A DNA stretch of 64,000 nucleotides from Maricaulis virginensis. Lineage in GTDB: Bacteria > Pseudomonadota > Alphaproteobacteria > Caulobacterales > Maricaulaceae. Shown here in pieces: positions 51,701-62,915 of this stretch. The DNA is taken from assembly GCF_027922185.1 (NCBI RefSeq), contig NZ_BSFE01000009.1, positions 78,869 to 142,868 of the forward strand, in the 5' to 3' direction. The notes beneath the pieces were generated by a model, which saw nothing but the letters and a program-made list of their open reading frames with translations, had not been told where the DNA came from and did no database searches. Numbering within the stretch: position 1 is the first letter of the stretch; the number at the start of each line of letters is the position of its first letter. The position numbers and the translations under genes are program-made.

Positions 51701-53509
51701 CTAGTCATCATCCATCTTCAGCGCGGCGATGAAGGCCTCCTGCGGGATTTCGACCTTGCCGAACTGGCGCATCTTCTTCTTGCCGGCCTTCTGCTTGTCC
51801 AGCAGCTTGCGCTTGCGGGTGGCGTCACCGCCATAGCATTTCGCCGTCACGTCCTTGCGAAGGGCCGAGAGAGTCTCGCGGGCGATGATCCGGCCGCCCA
51901 GGGCCGCCTGGATCGGGATCTTGAACATGTGCCGCGGGATCAGGTCCTTCAGCTTCTCGCACATGGCCCGGCCGCGCACTTCGGCGCGTGCGCGGTGGAC
52001 CACCATGGAGAGCGCATCGACCGGCTCGTCATTGACCAGGATCGACATCTTCACCAGATCGCCGACACGGTCCTCGATCCACTGATAGTCGAAACTGGCA
52101 TAGCCCTTGGTGACCGATTTCAGGCGGTCGTAGAAGTCGAACACGACCTCGTTGAGCGGCAGCTCGTAGACCACCATGGCCCGGTTGCCGGCATAGGTGA
52201 GTTCCTTCTGGACGCCGCGGCGGTCCTGGCAGAGCTTCAGCACGCCGCCCAGATACTCGTCCGGCACCAGGATGGTCGCCTTGATCCAGGGCTCGGCAAT
52301 CGTGTCGATCTTCACCGGATCGGGCATGTCGGCCGGATTGTGCAGATCCATTTCCGTACCGTCCGTCATGGTCAGACGGTAGACCACGGACGGCGCCGTG
52401 GTGATCAGCTCGATATCGTATTCCCGCTCCAGCCGCTCGCGGATCACTTCCAGATGCAACAGGCCGAGGAACCCGCAGCGGAAGCCGAAGCCGAGCGCGG
52501 CCGAGGTTTCCATCTCGTAGGAGAAGGACGCATCGTTCAGCGCCAGTTTCTCGATCGCCTCGCGCAGATCCTCGAACTCGGCGCTGTCGACCGGGAAGAG
52601 ACCGCAGAACACCACGGGCTGGGCCGGCTTGTAGCCGGTCAGCGGCTTGTCGGCCGGGCGGCGGTCGTCGGTGACCGTGTCGCCGACACGCGCATCGCGC
52701 ACCTGCTTGATCGAGGCATTGAGGAAGCCGATCTCGCCCGGGCCCAGCTCGGCGATCGCTTCCTTTTTCGGACGGAACACGCCGACACCGTCGACCGGAT
52801 AGGCCGCACCGGTGCCCATCAGGCGCACCTTCATGCCCTTTTTAAGCGTGCCCTCGATGATCCGCACCAGGCAGATCACGCCGAGATAGGGATCGTACCA
52901 GCTGTCGACCAGCATCGCCTTGAGCGGCGCGTCCGGATCGCCGGCGGCGGGCGGCGGCAGACGCTTGACGATAGCTTCGAGCACGTCGGGCACGCCCAGG
53001 CCGGTCTTGGCAGAGATCTCGACGGCCTCGGAGGCGTCGATACCGATCACATCCTCGATCTGCTCCTTGACCCGCTCCGGCTCGGCCGCCGGCAGGTCGA
53101 TCTTGTTGAGCACGGGCACGATCTCGTGGTCGACCTCGATGGCCTGGTAGACATTGGCCAGGGTCTGCGCTTCCACACCCTGCGAGGCGTCCACGACCAG
53201 CAGCGAGCCTTCGCACGCCGCCAGCGAGCGGTTGACCTCATAGGCGAAGTCGACATGGCCGGGCGTGTCGATCAGGTTGAGGACGTAGGTCTTGCCGTCC
53301 TTGGCCGTATAGTCGAGACGCACGGTCTGCGCCTTGATGGTGATGCCGCGCTCGCGCTCGAGTTCCATCGAGTCGAGCACCTGCTCCTTCATCTCACGCT
53401 CGGTAAGCCCGCCGGTGACCTGGATCAGCCGGTCGGCGAGGGTGGATTTGCCATGGTCGATATGGGCGACGATGGAGAAATTTCGGATCAGGGACGGATC
53501 TGTGCTCAT
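51701..53509 (-). CDS. lepA: Elongation factor 4 (back-translocating GTPase)
   Basis: A 602-residue translational GTPase. G motifs are AHIDHGKSTLADRL, DTPGHVDF and NKIDLPAAEPERV, and RERGITIKAQTV is in switch I. The LepA-specific C-terminal domain ends KMRQFGKVEIPQEAFIAALKMDD. ATG 53509 (MSTDPSLIRNFSIVAHID) matches the usual start; an ATG six codons upstream is possible. The protein is full length. Confidence 0.97.
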   Translation of the reverse strand: MSTDPSLIRNFSIVAHIDHGKSTLADRLIQVTGGLTEREMKEQVLDSMELERERGITIKAQTVRLDYTAKDGKTYVLNLIDTPGHVDFAYEVNRSLAACEGSLLVVDASQGVEAQTLANVYQAIEVDHEIVPVLNKIDLPAAEPERVKEQIEDVIGIDASEAVEISAKTGLGVPDVLEAIVKRLPPPAAGDPDAPLKAMLVDSWYDPYLGVICLVRIIEGTLKKGMKVRLMGTGAAYPVDGVGVFRPKKEAIAELGPGEIGFLNASIKQVRDARVGDTVTDDRRPADKPLTGYKPAQPVVFCGLFPVDSAEFEDLREAIEKLALNDASFSYEMETSAALGFGFRCGFLGLLHLEVIRERLEREYDIELITTAPSVVYRLTMTDGTEMDLHNPADMPDPVKIDTIAEPWIKATILVPDEYLGGVLKLCQDRRGVQKELTYAGNRAMVVYELPLNEVVFDFYDRLKSVTKGYASFDYQWIEDRVGDLVKMSILVNDEPVDALSMVVHRARAEVRGRAMCEKLKDLIPRHMFKIPIQAALGGRIIARETLSALRKDVTAKCYGGDATRKRKLLDKQKAGKKKMRQFGKVEIPQEAFIAALKMDDD

Positions 53510-53527
53510 GGCGCGGGCACGTAGCAT

Positions 53528-53747
53528 TCAAAAGGGGTTTGGCCAAGCGGGATGGGCTGTTGGGTTGCGAGGCTTCCCCTGCGCGAGCGGGGGAAGTGGC
53601 CGAACCCGACCTTGGGTCGGGTGAGGTCGATGGGGGCAAGTACATGCGCGCTGACGCGCTCTGCGCCGCTTGCGCGCCGCCCCCTCAGCCCGCTACGCGG
53701 ACAGCTCCCCCGCAAGCGGGGCGAGCCCTTCTGCGCACCCCCAAACG
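53528..53747. repeat. Palindrome-rich intergenic region between lepA and atpC
   Basis: No gene is seen. Several GC-rich inverted repeats occur, including CCCCCGCAAGCGGGG near 53708 and a stem around CCGACCTTGGGTCGG near 53610. They look like REP-type elements found in gaps of Caulobacterales-like genomes. Confidence 0.5.
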
Positions 53748-53779
53748 AAAAAGGCCGCCCCGGCAGGAGCGGCCTTTTT
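53748..53779. terminator. Rho-independent terminator after atpC
   Basis: AAAAAGGCCGC (53748-53758) and GCGGCCTTTTT (53769-53779) form a perfect 11-bp stem with A and T tracts on both sides. It lies 24 bases after the atpC stop on the minus strand and can work in both directions. Confidence 0.9.
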
Positions 53780-53802
53780 GAGATCCTTGCGGCAGCGAAC
53801 GC

Positions 53803-54204
53803 CTAGTTCGCCAGAACCGCCTGCATCGCCTCGTACTTCTCGACGAGACCTTCGGCGTGTTCGCGCTCTTCCTCGCTCTTGGCCACCGCGACGTCTTCGC
53901 GGGCATTGGCCAGGTCCTGGGCGAGCTTGTCGGCGTCGATCTCGGAGACCGGCACGGCTTCTTCGGCCAGGATGGTCAGGCCGGCCGGGGTCACCTCGGC
54001 GAAACCGCCATGGATGAAGGTGCGCTCGACCGAGCCGTCATTCATCACCGCGATGGCGCCCGGACGGATCACCGACATGAAGGGGGCGTGATCCGGCAGT
54101 ACGCCGAAATCGCCCTCTTCGCCGGGAACCACGACCTGGTCCACCTGGCCGGCAAACACCCGGCGCTCCGGAGAGACGAGATCGAAATGGAGTTTGTCAG
54201 CCAT
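53803..54204 (-). CDS. atpC: F1-ATP synthase epsilon subunit
   Basis: A 133-residue subunit with an N-terminal beta-sandwich (KLHFDLVSPERRVFAGQVDQVVVPGEEGDFGVLPDHAPFMS) and a C-terminal helical hairpin (DADKLAQDLANAREDVAVAKSEEERE). It links the rotor to the catalytic head and modulates hydrolysis. It is last gene of the atpHAGDC operon, 31 bases after atpD. Confidence 0.97.
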   Translation of the reverse strand: MADKLHFDLVSPERRVFAGQVDQVVVPGEEGDFGVLPDHAPFMSVIRPGAIAVMNDGSVERTFIHGGFAEVTPAGLTILAEEAVPVSEIDADKLAQDLANAREDVAVAKSEEEREHAEGLVEKYEAMQAVLAN

Positions 54205-54235
54205 CAGGCGTGTCTCCGGTTAGACCGAAGCTGCG

Positions 54236-55675
54236 TTACGCAGCTTCCGCGGCCAGCTTCTCGGCCTTCTTCACAGCGTCTTCGATGGTGCCGACCATGT
54301 AGAATGCCGCTTCCGGCAGGTGGTCGTACTCACCGTCGCAGATCGCCTTGAAGCCCTTCACGGTTTCCGCAACCGGCACCTGGATGCCCGGGAAGCCGGT
54401 GAAGATTTCAGCCACGTCGAACGGCTGCGACAGGAAGCGCTCGACCTTGCGGGCGCGGGCCACGGTCAGCTTGTCTTCTTCCGACAGCTCGTCCATGCCC
54501 AGGATCGCGATGATGTCCTGCAGGGCCTTGTAGCGCTGGAGGATTTCCTGAACGCGGCGCGCCGTCTTGTAGTGTTCTTCGCCAACGATGCGCGGCTCGA
54601 GGATACGCGAGGTGGAGTCGAGCGGGTCCACGGCCGGGTAGATACCCTTTTCCGAGATCGCGCGGTTGAGAACCGTGGTCGCGTCCAGGTGGGCGAAGGT
54701 GGTGGCCGGGGCCGGGTCGGTCAGGTCGTCGGCCGGCACGTAGACGGCCTGCACGGACGTGATCGAACCCTTGGTGGTCGAGGTGATCCGCTCCTGCAGC
54801 GCACCCATGTCGGTGGCCAGGGTCGGCTGGTAACCCACGGCGGACGGGATCCGGCCCAGAAGGGCGGACACTTCGGCGCCGGCCTGGGTGAAGCGGAAGA
54901 TGTTGTCCACGAAGAACAGCACGTCCTTGCCTTCCTCGTCGCGGAAATATTCCGCCTGGGCGAGACCGGACAGGGCGACGCGGGCGCGGGCGCCCGGCGG
55001 CTCGTTCATCTGGCCGAAGACCAGGGCGCAACGCGAACCTTCCGTGGACCCGCCATGTTCCTTGGGGTCCTTGTTCACGCCGGATTCGATCATTTCCCAG
55101 TACAGGTCGTTACCCTCACGGGTCCGCTCACCCACACCGGCGAAGACCGAGTAGCCGCCGAACATCTTGGCGATATTGTTGATCAGTTCCTGGATCAGAA
55201 CCGTCTTGCCGACGCCGGCGCCGCCGAACAGGCCGATCTTGCCGCCCTTGGCGTAGGGGCAGAGCAGGTCGACGACCTTGATACCCGTCGGCAGGATTTC
55301 GGCGGAGGTCGCCTGCTCCTCGAAGGACGGGGCCGGACGGTGGATCGGCGCGCGCTGCGTGTGCGCTACATCGCCGGCTTCGTCGATGGCTTCACCCGTG
55401 ACGCTCATGATGCGGCCGAGCGTGCCCGGGCCGACCGGAACCGTGATCGGCGAACCCGTGTCGGTCACTTCCGTGCCGCGCTGCAGGCCTTCCGTCGCGT
55501 CCATGGCGATCGTACGGACGGTGTTCTCGCCGAGGTGCTGGGCGACCTCGAGGACGAGCTTCTTGCCGTCATTGGTGGTTTCCAGGGCGTTGAGGATGTC
55601 CGGCAGGGTGCCTTCGAACTCAACGTCCACGACAGCGCCCGTGATCTGGACGATGCGGCCTTGGGATTTGCTCAT
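54236..55675 (-). CDS. atpD: F1-ATP synthase beta subunit
   Basis: A 479-residue catalytic subunit. The P-loop is GGAGVGKTVLIQEL, the catalytic Glu is in GVGERTREGNDL, and the signature PAVDPLDSTSR is present. With alpha it makes the hexameric head that forms ATP. Start ATG 55675, preceded by AGAGG. It lies 18 bases after atpG. Confidence 0.98.
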   Translation of the reverse strand: MSKSQGRIVQITGAVVDVEFEGTLPDILNALETTNDGKKLVLEVAQHLGENTVRTIAMDATEGLQRGTEVTDTGSPITVPVGPGTLGRIMSVTGEAIDEAGDVAHTQRAPIHRPAPSFEEQATSAEILPTGIKVVDLLCPYAKGGKIGLFGGAGVGKTVLIQELINNIAKMFGGYSVFAGVGERTREGNDLYWEMIESGVNKDPKEHGGSTEGSRCALVFGQMNEPPGARARVALSGLAQAEYFRDEEGKDVLFFVDNIFRFTQAGAEVSALLGRIPSAVGYQPTLATDMGALQERITSTTKGSITSVQAVYVPADDLTDPAPATTFAHLDATTVLNRAISEKGIYPAVDPLDSTSRILEPRIVGEEHYKTARRVQEILQRYKALQDIIAILGMDELSEEDKLTVARARKVERFLSQPFDVAEIFTGFPGIQVPVAETVKGFKAICDGEYDHLPEAAFYMVGTIEDAVKKAEKLAAEAA

Positions 55676-55693
55676 AGCGGGTATTCCTCTCGC

Positions 55694-56581
55694 CTAGAGG
55701 GCCTCGGCGCCGGAGATGATTTCAGTCAGCTCCGTGGTGATCTGCGCCTGACGCGTGCGGTTATAAACAAGGTTCAGTTTGTCGATGAGTTCGCCGGCGT
55801 TGCGCGTGGCGTTGTCCATCGCGGCCATCTTGGCCCCCATCTCGCCTGCCACGTTTTCCAGCAGGGCGGACAGGATGACGGTATCGGCATAGCGCGGCAG
55901 CAGCGTGTTGAGGATCGTCTCCTCATCCGGCTCGGCTTCGTAGATCGCGCCCTTCAGGTCGGGACGTTCCACGCCCTCGTCGATCGCATCGATCGCGGGG
56001 ATCAGCACTTTCGCGCGCGGCTTCTGCGAGATCACCGACACGAATTCGGCCGAGACCAGCTCGCAGACATCGAACTCGCCATTCTCGAACATGATACGGA
56101 TCTTTTCACCGATCCGGCCCGAAGTGGCGCTGGTGACGGTCTTCTCGCCCGACAGCTCGATCCGCTCGACGATGAGCTTGGCGAACTGGCGCTTCAGCTG
56201 GTCGCCGCCCTTCTTGCCGACGCAGATCAGCTTGACGGTCTTGCCTTCGGCCTGCAGTGCCGTGATGCGCTCGCGGGCCTTCTTCACGATATTCGTGTTG
56301 AAGCCGCCGCACAGGCCGCGATCGGCCGTCATCACGACCAGCAGATAGGTGTCCGAGCGGCCGGTACCGACCAGCAGCGGCGACGCGCCGGGCGTGCCGG
56401 CCATCGCCGTCGACAGGTTGGCCATGACAGCCGCCATGCGCTCGGCATAGGGGCGCGCGGCTTCCGCGGCCTCCTGTGCCCGGCGCAGCTTGGCGGCGGC
56501 CACCATCTGCATCGCCTTCGTGATCTTTTGCGTCGATCGAACCGAAGAGATGCGGTTTTTCAGGTCCTTAAGGCTCGCCAT
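55694..56581 (-). CDS. atpG: F1-ATP synthase gamma subunit
   Basis: A 295-residue central-stalk subunit. The conserved N-terminal helix is LKDLKNRISSVRSTQKITKAMQMVAAAKLRRA, and the C-terminal helix contains MGAKMAAMDNATRNAGELIDKLNLVYNRTRQA with the end ELTEIISGAEAL. Residues ~80-95 include DRGLCGGFNTNI. It rotates within the alpha/beta ring. It lies between atpA and atpD. Confidence 0.98.
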   Translation of the reverse strand: MASLKDLKNRISSVRSTQKITKAMQMVAAAKLRRAQEAAEAARPYAERMAAVMANLSTAMAGTPGASPLLVGTGRSDTYLLVVMTADRGLCGGFNTNIVKKARERITALQAEGKTVKLICVGKKGGDQLKRQFAKLIVERIELSGEKTVTSATSGRIGEKIRIMFENGEFDVCELVSAEFVSVISQKPRAKVLIPAIDAIDEGVERPDLKGAIYEAEPDEETILNTLLPRYADTVILSALLENVAGEMGAKMAAMDNATRNAGELIDKLNLVYNRTRQAQITTELTEIISGAEAL

Positions 56582-56614
56582 AAGGCTCTCCTCAGCGGTT
56601 GGTCTCGATCAGGC

Positions 56615-58147
<1,533 letters not shown>

Positions 58148-58151
58148 GGAC

Positions 58152-58691
58152 CTAGGCCTCTTTCATCGCATTCTTCATCCCGTCCAGCTTGGTGCGGAGG
58201 GAACTATCGAACATGCGGGAGCCGACCTTCACGATCAGCCCGCCCAACAATTCGGGCCGCACATCCGTGCGCACCTCGATCTCGCGCCCGAAGGCACCCT
58301 TCAGCGAAGCCGCCAGGGCCTCGGTCTGTTTCTTCGTCAGCGCCGCTGCCGTGGTCACGTCGGCGGTCACCACGCCGCGGTCGGCCGCAGCCAGCGCAGC
58401 ATAGATCTTTGCGACGGTGCCCAGCTCGCCGGCGCGGCCATTGTGCGCGGCCACGCCGAACATGTTGCGGGTCAGCGCGTTGAACTTGGCCTTCTTCGCC
58501 AGCTCGGCCAGCACGCCGTCCTTGGCGTCGGCCGGATGCAGCGGCGAGGCGAGCGCCTCGGCCAGGTCCGGGGATTCCTCGAGCATCGCGCGGAAAGCCG
58601 ACAGGTCGGCTTCCACCGCGTCAGCGGCACCCGAGGTCTTCGCCAGCTCGAACAGGGCAGTTGCGTAGCGTCCTGCCGCGTTGGCTGTCAT
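58152..58691 (-). CDS. atpH: F1-ATP synthase delta subunit
   Basis: A 179-residue peripheral-stalk subunit. The start at 58691 (MTANAAGRYATALFELAK) matches the family; a GTG seven codons upstream (58712) is the alternative. The N-terminal helical domain and the C-terminal segment FGREIEVRTDVRPELLGGLIVKVGSRMFDSSLRTKLDGMK are typical. It is first gene of the F1 operon. The F0 genes are not in the window, the usual split arrangement in alphaproteobacteria. Confidence 0.96.
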   Translation of the reverse strand: MTANAAGRYATALFELAKTSGAADAVEADLSAFRAMLEESPDLAEALASPLHPADAKDGVLAELAKKAKFNALTRNMFGVAAHNGRAGELGTVAKIYAALAAADRGVVTADVTTAAALTKKQTEALAASLKGAFGREIEVRTDVRPELLGGLIVKVGSRMFDSSLRTKLDGMKNAMKEA

Positions 58692-58963
58692 GGCGTCTTC
58701 GCCGGTCTTCACCGTGACGTCACTCTCTAGCTGGATCGCACCCGTGGATCGCCGGATGGCGCAAGTGCTTGTTATTCAACGATTTTCACAAACGAACACA
58801 CGGTGTTGCACCGCACGTTCTCGTGGTTCGGCGCTGCGATAGCACAGGCATAGGGGCACAGCAAGCCACTCACACCGGGCGTTTCAGCGCACGGACAGTG
58901 TTTTGGCGACGCTCTCGTCCGCCCGGCCGGGCGCACAGGGGCGCTTCAGGAAGGATGTCGCTG
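58692..58963. other. Intergenic region upstream of the atp operon
   Basis: These 272 bases lie between atpH and the TerC-family gene, both on the minus strand. It must hold the atp promoter. An AT-richer patch at 58768-58800 is the likeliest location, but no clear -35/-10 pair stands out. No gene is seen. Confidence 0.4.
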
Positions 58964-59683
58964 TCACGTCCCCTTCCGCCGCGCCTTTTTCGCCAGGATG
59001 TTCATCGTCTCGACGAACAGCGAGAAGGCAATGGCAAAGTAGAGATAGCCGCGCGGGATATGGAAATGCAGCGCATCGGCGACCAGTGCGACCCCGATCA
59101 GCAGCAGGAAGGACAGGGCCAGCATCTTGGTCGTGGGATGCCGCTCGATGAAGCGCGACACCGTGCCCGAGGCGAGCAGCATGATCGCCATGGCGATGGC
59201 GACTGCCGTGATCATCACCGGCAGATGGTCTGTCATGCCGACCGCGGTGATCACACTGTCCAGCGAGAAGACGATATCGATCAGCACGATCTGGAACACC
59301 ACAGCCCCGAAGGCCGCCACCACCGGGTTCTCGTGATGGGTATTGTCGCCCTCCACCGAATGGTGGATCTCCAGCGTCGCCTTGACGATCAGGAAGAGGC
59401 CGCCGCCCATCAGGATCACATCGCGCCAGGACACATCGAAACCGGCAATCGAGAAGACCGGCTCCTCCAGATGCGCAATCCACACCAGGCCGAACAGCAT
59501 GATGACCCGGAAGATGAGCGCCAGGCCCAGCCCGAGCGCCCGCGCCTTCGGCCGCTGTGCCTCCGGCAACCGCCCGGCCATCAGCGCGACGAAGATCACA
59601 TTGTCGATCCCCAGCACGATTTCCAGAAAGGTCAGCGTGGCCAGCGAGAGGAAGACTTCGGGGGTCAGCAGGGCGTCGAGCAT
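58964..59683 (-). CDS. TerC-family integral membrane protein
   Basis: A 239-residue protein with about seven membrane helices. The start at 59683 (MLDALLTPEVFLSLATLTFLEIVLGIDN) matches the family. The paired signatures LEIVLGIDNVIF and IVFSLDSVITAVGMT carry the conserved Asp residues of TerC proteins. Members are linked to tellurite resistance and, more recently, to manganese export and metal loading of exoenzymes; the role here is not fixed by sequence. Confidence 0.92.
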   Translation of the reverse strand: MLDALLTPEVFLSLATLTFLEIVLGIDNVIFVALMAGRLPEAQRPKARALGLGLALIFRVIMLFGLVWIAHLEEPVFSIAGFDVSWRDVILMGGGLFLIVKATLEIHHSVEGDNTHHENPVVAAFGAVVFQIVLIDIVFSLDSVITAVGMTDHLPVMITAVAIAMAIMLLASGTVSRFIERHPTTKMLALSFLLLIGVALVADALHFHIPRGYLYFAIAFSLFVETMNILAKKARRKGT

Positions 59684-59768
59684 GATCGGTCCGTGAGCGG
59701 CTGTCCGGCACATACTCGCAACTGTCGCCGTCTTGTCCAGCCTGCCGGCCGCTCTCCGGACCGTCCTT

Positions 59769-59782
59769 CCGGCGAAAGCCGG
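59769..59782. repeat. Small GNRA-loop hairpin repeat
   Basis: CCGGC-GAAA-GCCGG upstream of the TerC-family gene. This stem-loop type recurs in intergenic DNA of related genomes; a similar CCCGCTTTCGCGGG occurs near 63964. Confidence 0.5.
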
Positions 59783-59903
59783 AACCCAGCTTAAAAAGCC
59801 GGGTCGGGCCAGACCTGGCACCGCTTCGCCCGATGATCCGGACCCTGGCCTTCGTCAGGATGACGGTGTCCGGGGGCTGCGCGTGTCTGCCAGAACCCGT
59901 TTC

Positions 59904-62060
59904 TCAGATGAAGCTGTACGGTTCGACGTCGATAGACACCCGCACCGAGGACGGGGTCTTCACCCGTCCTGCCCAGGCGCGCAGATAGGCGGAGATGTCG
60001 ACCGTCTTGTCGGCGCGCACCAGGATGCGGCGGCGATGCCAGCCGCGCACCATCGCGCGCGGCGGTTCGGCCGGCCCCCAGATCTCCACCCCGTCGGTCA
60101 CCGGCGCCGCGGCGGCCCAGTCGGCGGCAGCCTTTTCGACATTGGCGGGGTCCTGGCTCATCAGCCCGATCGCGGCGAGCCGGCCGAAGGGCGGCAGGCC
60201 CAGCGCCTCGCGCGCCATGAATTCCATGTCGAGGAAGCGGTCGCGATCGCCGGCGATGAGCGCCTGGATCGCCTCGTGTTCGGGCTGGTGCGTCTGCAAG
60301 AGCGCCCGCCCCGGCCGGTCGGCACGCCCCGCCCGGCCGGCCACCTGGACCAGCGTCTGGAAGGTACGCTCCCCGGCCCGCGGATCGCCGCCCGCCAGGC
60401 CCAGATCGGCATCCACCACGCCGACCAGCGTCAGATTGGGGAAGTTGTGGCCCTTGGCGGCAATCTGGGTGCCGACCAGGATGTCGATCTCGCCCTTCTC
60501 CATCGCCGCCACGATCTCGGCCCCGCGCTGGGTGTCGGAGGAATAGATCTCCACCCGCGCCCCGGGGAAACGCCGCTTGGCCTCCTCGGCCACCCGCTCG
60601 ACACCCGGCCCGACACTGGTCAGCGAATCCTCCGCCCCGCATTCCGGACAGGCTTTCGGCTTGGGCATGGAAAAGCCCGTGACATGGCAAACGAGGCGGC
60701 CGGTATAGCGGTGTTCGACGAGATAGGACTGGGTGTCCGGTGACACCATGCGATGACCGCAGGCGCGGCACAGCACCAGCGGCGCATAGCCCCGGCGGTT
60801 GAGATAGAGCAGGCTCTGCTCGCCGCGCGCAAAGGTCTCGGCCATGGCGGCGACCAGCGGCGGCGACAGCCAGCAACCGGTCTCGGCCGGGGTCTCGCGC
60901 AGATCGATCGTGCCGATCTCCGGCAGGATGGCCGCGCCCGGCCGCGCCGGCAGATGCACATGCACATAGCGGCCGGCCTGCACATTGGCGAGGCTTTCCA
61001 GCGAGGGCGTCGCCGAGGCCAGCACCACCATCGCCCCTTCCAGCTTGGCGCGGACAATGGCGAGGTCGCGGGCCTGGTAGGCCAGGCCCTCATCCTGCTT
61101 GTAGGTCGGGTCGTGCTCCTCGTCGACGACGATCAGAGCGAGCCGCATGAAGGGCAGGAACAGCGCCGAGCGCGCGCCCACGACGATCCGCGCCCGGCCC
61201 TCGGCCACTTCGCGCCAGACGCGGCGGCGATTCTTCGGTCCGGCGCCGGAATGCCACAGGGCCGGTTTCACGCCGAAGCGTTTTTCAAAGCGCGACAGCA
61301 CCGCCTCGGTCAGCGCGATCTCCGGCAGCATGATCAGGATCTGGGCCTTCGGGTCCCGGCGCAGCACTTCCGCCACAGCCTCGAAATAGACCTCGGTCTT
61401 GCCCGAGCCCGTCACCCCGTCCAGCAAAGCCGACTGGAAACCGCCGGCCCGGACCAGACGCCGCAGCACGCCGGACGCCTCGCCCTGCATGGCGGTCAGA
61501 TCGAGCCCGGCATGATCGGGATCCGGTTCCTCGAAGGGCGGATCGACCAGGCGTTTTTCCTCGGACAGCGCACCGCACTTCGCCAGTCCCTTCACCACAG
61601 AGGCCGTCACGCCCGCCTCGCGCGCCAGATCGGCGGCCGTCGCCTCGCCCAGCGCTGCGGCGGCGTCGAGCACGCGCTGACGCGCCTCGGTCATCCGCCC
61701 CGGATCGCCGGAGCCGGGCTTGTAGACCGTTTCCGCAGGCGAGGGTTTTAGCGCATCCGTCGAGCGCAGGACCGAACGCAGCACGATCCCGGGCGACTGC
61801 ACCAGATAACGCGCCAGCCAGTCGACAAAGCGCCGCGTGCCCTCCGGCAGGGGCGGACCGCCGGTCGCGCTGTCGAGCGGTTTCAGCTTGCGGGCAGGGT
61901 CGTCCGGCTTGATGGCCCAGACCACGCCACGCGCCAGCCGCTTGCCTAGCGGTGCGAGAACATGATCGCCCGGCTGCACCTCGACATCCTCCGGCACGAC
62001 ATAGTCGAAGGCTTCCGGCAGCGGCAGCGGAAACAGGATGGCGGCGATGCGGCGTGACAC
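59904..62060 (-). CDS. priA: Primosomal replication-restart helicase PriA
   Basis: A 718-residue DExH helicase that reloads the replisome at stalled forks. It starts at GTG 62060 with GAGGACA upstream. Visible are the N-terminal DNA-binding domain (VVPEDVEVQPGDHVLAPLGKR), Walker A GVTGSGKTEVY (215-225), DEEHD (313-317), SATPSLES, and GTQIAAKGHNFPNLTLVGVVDAD. The zinc region is unusual: of the eight cysteines normally present only five remain (431, 434, 458, 471, 474), with S440, T443 and T461 at the other positions. The rest of the protein is intact, so it is very probably functional. Confidence 0.96.
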   Translation of the reverse strand: MSRRIAAILFPLPLPEAFDYVVPEDVEVQPGDHVLAPLGKRLARGVVWAIKPDDPARKLKPLDSATGGPPLPEGTRRFVDWLARYLVQSPGIVLRSVLRSTDALKPSPAETVYKPGSGDPGRMTEARQRVLDAAAALGEATAADLAREAGVTASVVKGLAKCGALSEEKRLVDPPFEEPDPDHAGLDLTAMQGEASGVLRRLVRAGGFQSALLDGVTGSGKTEVYFEAVAEVLRRDPKAQILIMLPEIALTEAVLSRFEKRFGVKPALWHSGAGPKNRRRVWREVAEGRARIVVGARSALFLPFMRLALIVVDEEHDPTYKQDEGLAYQARDLAIVRAKLEGAMVVLASATPSLESLANVQAGRYVHVHLPARPGAAILPEIGTIDLRETPAETGCWLSPPLVAAMAETFARGEQSLLYLNRRGYAPLVLCRACGHRMVSPDTQSYLVEHRYTGRLVCHVTGFSMPKPKACPECGAEDSLTSVGPGVERVAEEAKRRFPGARVEIYSSDTQRGAEIVAAMEKGEIDILVGTQIAAKGHNFPNLTLVGVVDADLGLAGGDPRAGERTFQTLVQVAGRAGRADRPGRALLQTHQPEHEAIQALIAGDRDRFLDMEFMAREALGLPPFGRLAAIGLMSQDPANVEKAAADWAAAAPVTDGVEIWGPAEPPRAMVRGWHRRRILVRADKTVDISAYLRAWAGRVKTPSSVRVSIDVEPYSFI

Positions 62061-62225
62061 GGTCGGACTTGTCCTCGATTCCGGCCAAGCTTAACCGCCC
62101 CCGCCCGGTTTGCGACAGTCCCGGCTGCTGCGCCGCTGTGGAGTAGGCCGGCGCTGGCAGGCGGGTTTGCATTTCGGAAAGGGAATACGCCAAAACTGGC
62201 ACGCGAAACGGGCAGGGAGCCAGAC

Positions 62226-62915
62226 ATGACCGGCAGCGCAGACCAGGATGACGACCTTCGGCTCGATGCAGCCTCCGTGCGCACCTATCTCATGGCCCAT
62301 CCCGATATCGTCCGCGAGGATGCCGAGCTGATGGCCCTGCTCGCCCGGCGCGACGCGGGCGGCGACGTGGTCGATCTCGGCTCGGCCGCGCGCGAGAAAC
62401 TGCTCGAGGAGGTGCGCCAGCTCAAGGCGCTCAATGCCGGTATTGTCGAGACCGCACGCGCCAATCTGGCGACCCAGTCGCAGATCCACATGGCGGTGCT
62501 CGCCCTTCTGGAAGCCGACAGCCTCGCCGCCCTCGACCGCAAGATTTCCGGCCGCCTGACCGGCGCGCTCGGGGTCGATGTCTGCCGTATCCTGATCGAA
62601 GGGCACGCCCCGCTGAGGGCCGGCGAGTCCATTCTCGGCGCCTCCGAAGGCTTTGTCGGCGATGTGCTGGGCCAGAAGGTGGAACGGCTCGGCCCGGTCG
62701 ACCCGGAGATCGCCCATGCGCTTTATGGCCAGCAGGGCGCGCGGGTGAAGAGCGAGGCCGTCGTACGGCTCGACTTCCACGGCCAGGACGGGCTGATGGC
62801 CCTGGCGGCGCGCGATGCGCACCTGTTCGAGGCCGGACAGGGTACCGAGCTTTTGAACTTCCTGGCCCGCGCCATCGAGCGCATGATCGTGCAATGGCTG
62901 CATCACACGCCCTGA
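62226..62915 (+). CDS. DUF484-family protein
   Basis: A 229-residue protein with AGGGAG before ATG 62226. The N-terminal segment LDAASVRTYLMAHPDIVREDAELMALL and a short coiled-coil (REKLLEEVRQLKALNAGIVETARAN) precede a GAF-like domain (~85-220). The family commonly sits directly upstream of the xerC recombinase, as here, with a 22-base overlap. Its biochemical role is unknown. Confidence 0.92.
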   Translation: MTGSADQDDDLRLDAASVRTYLMAHPDIVREDAELMALLARRDAGGDVVDLGSAAREKLLEEVRQLKALNAGIVETARANLATQSQIHMAVLALLEADSLAALDRKISGRLTGALGVDVCRILIEGHAPLRAGESILGASEGFVGDVLGQKVERLGPVDPEIAHALYGQQGARVKSEAVVRLDFHGQDGLMALAARDAHLFEAGQGTELLNFLARAIERMIVQWLHHTP

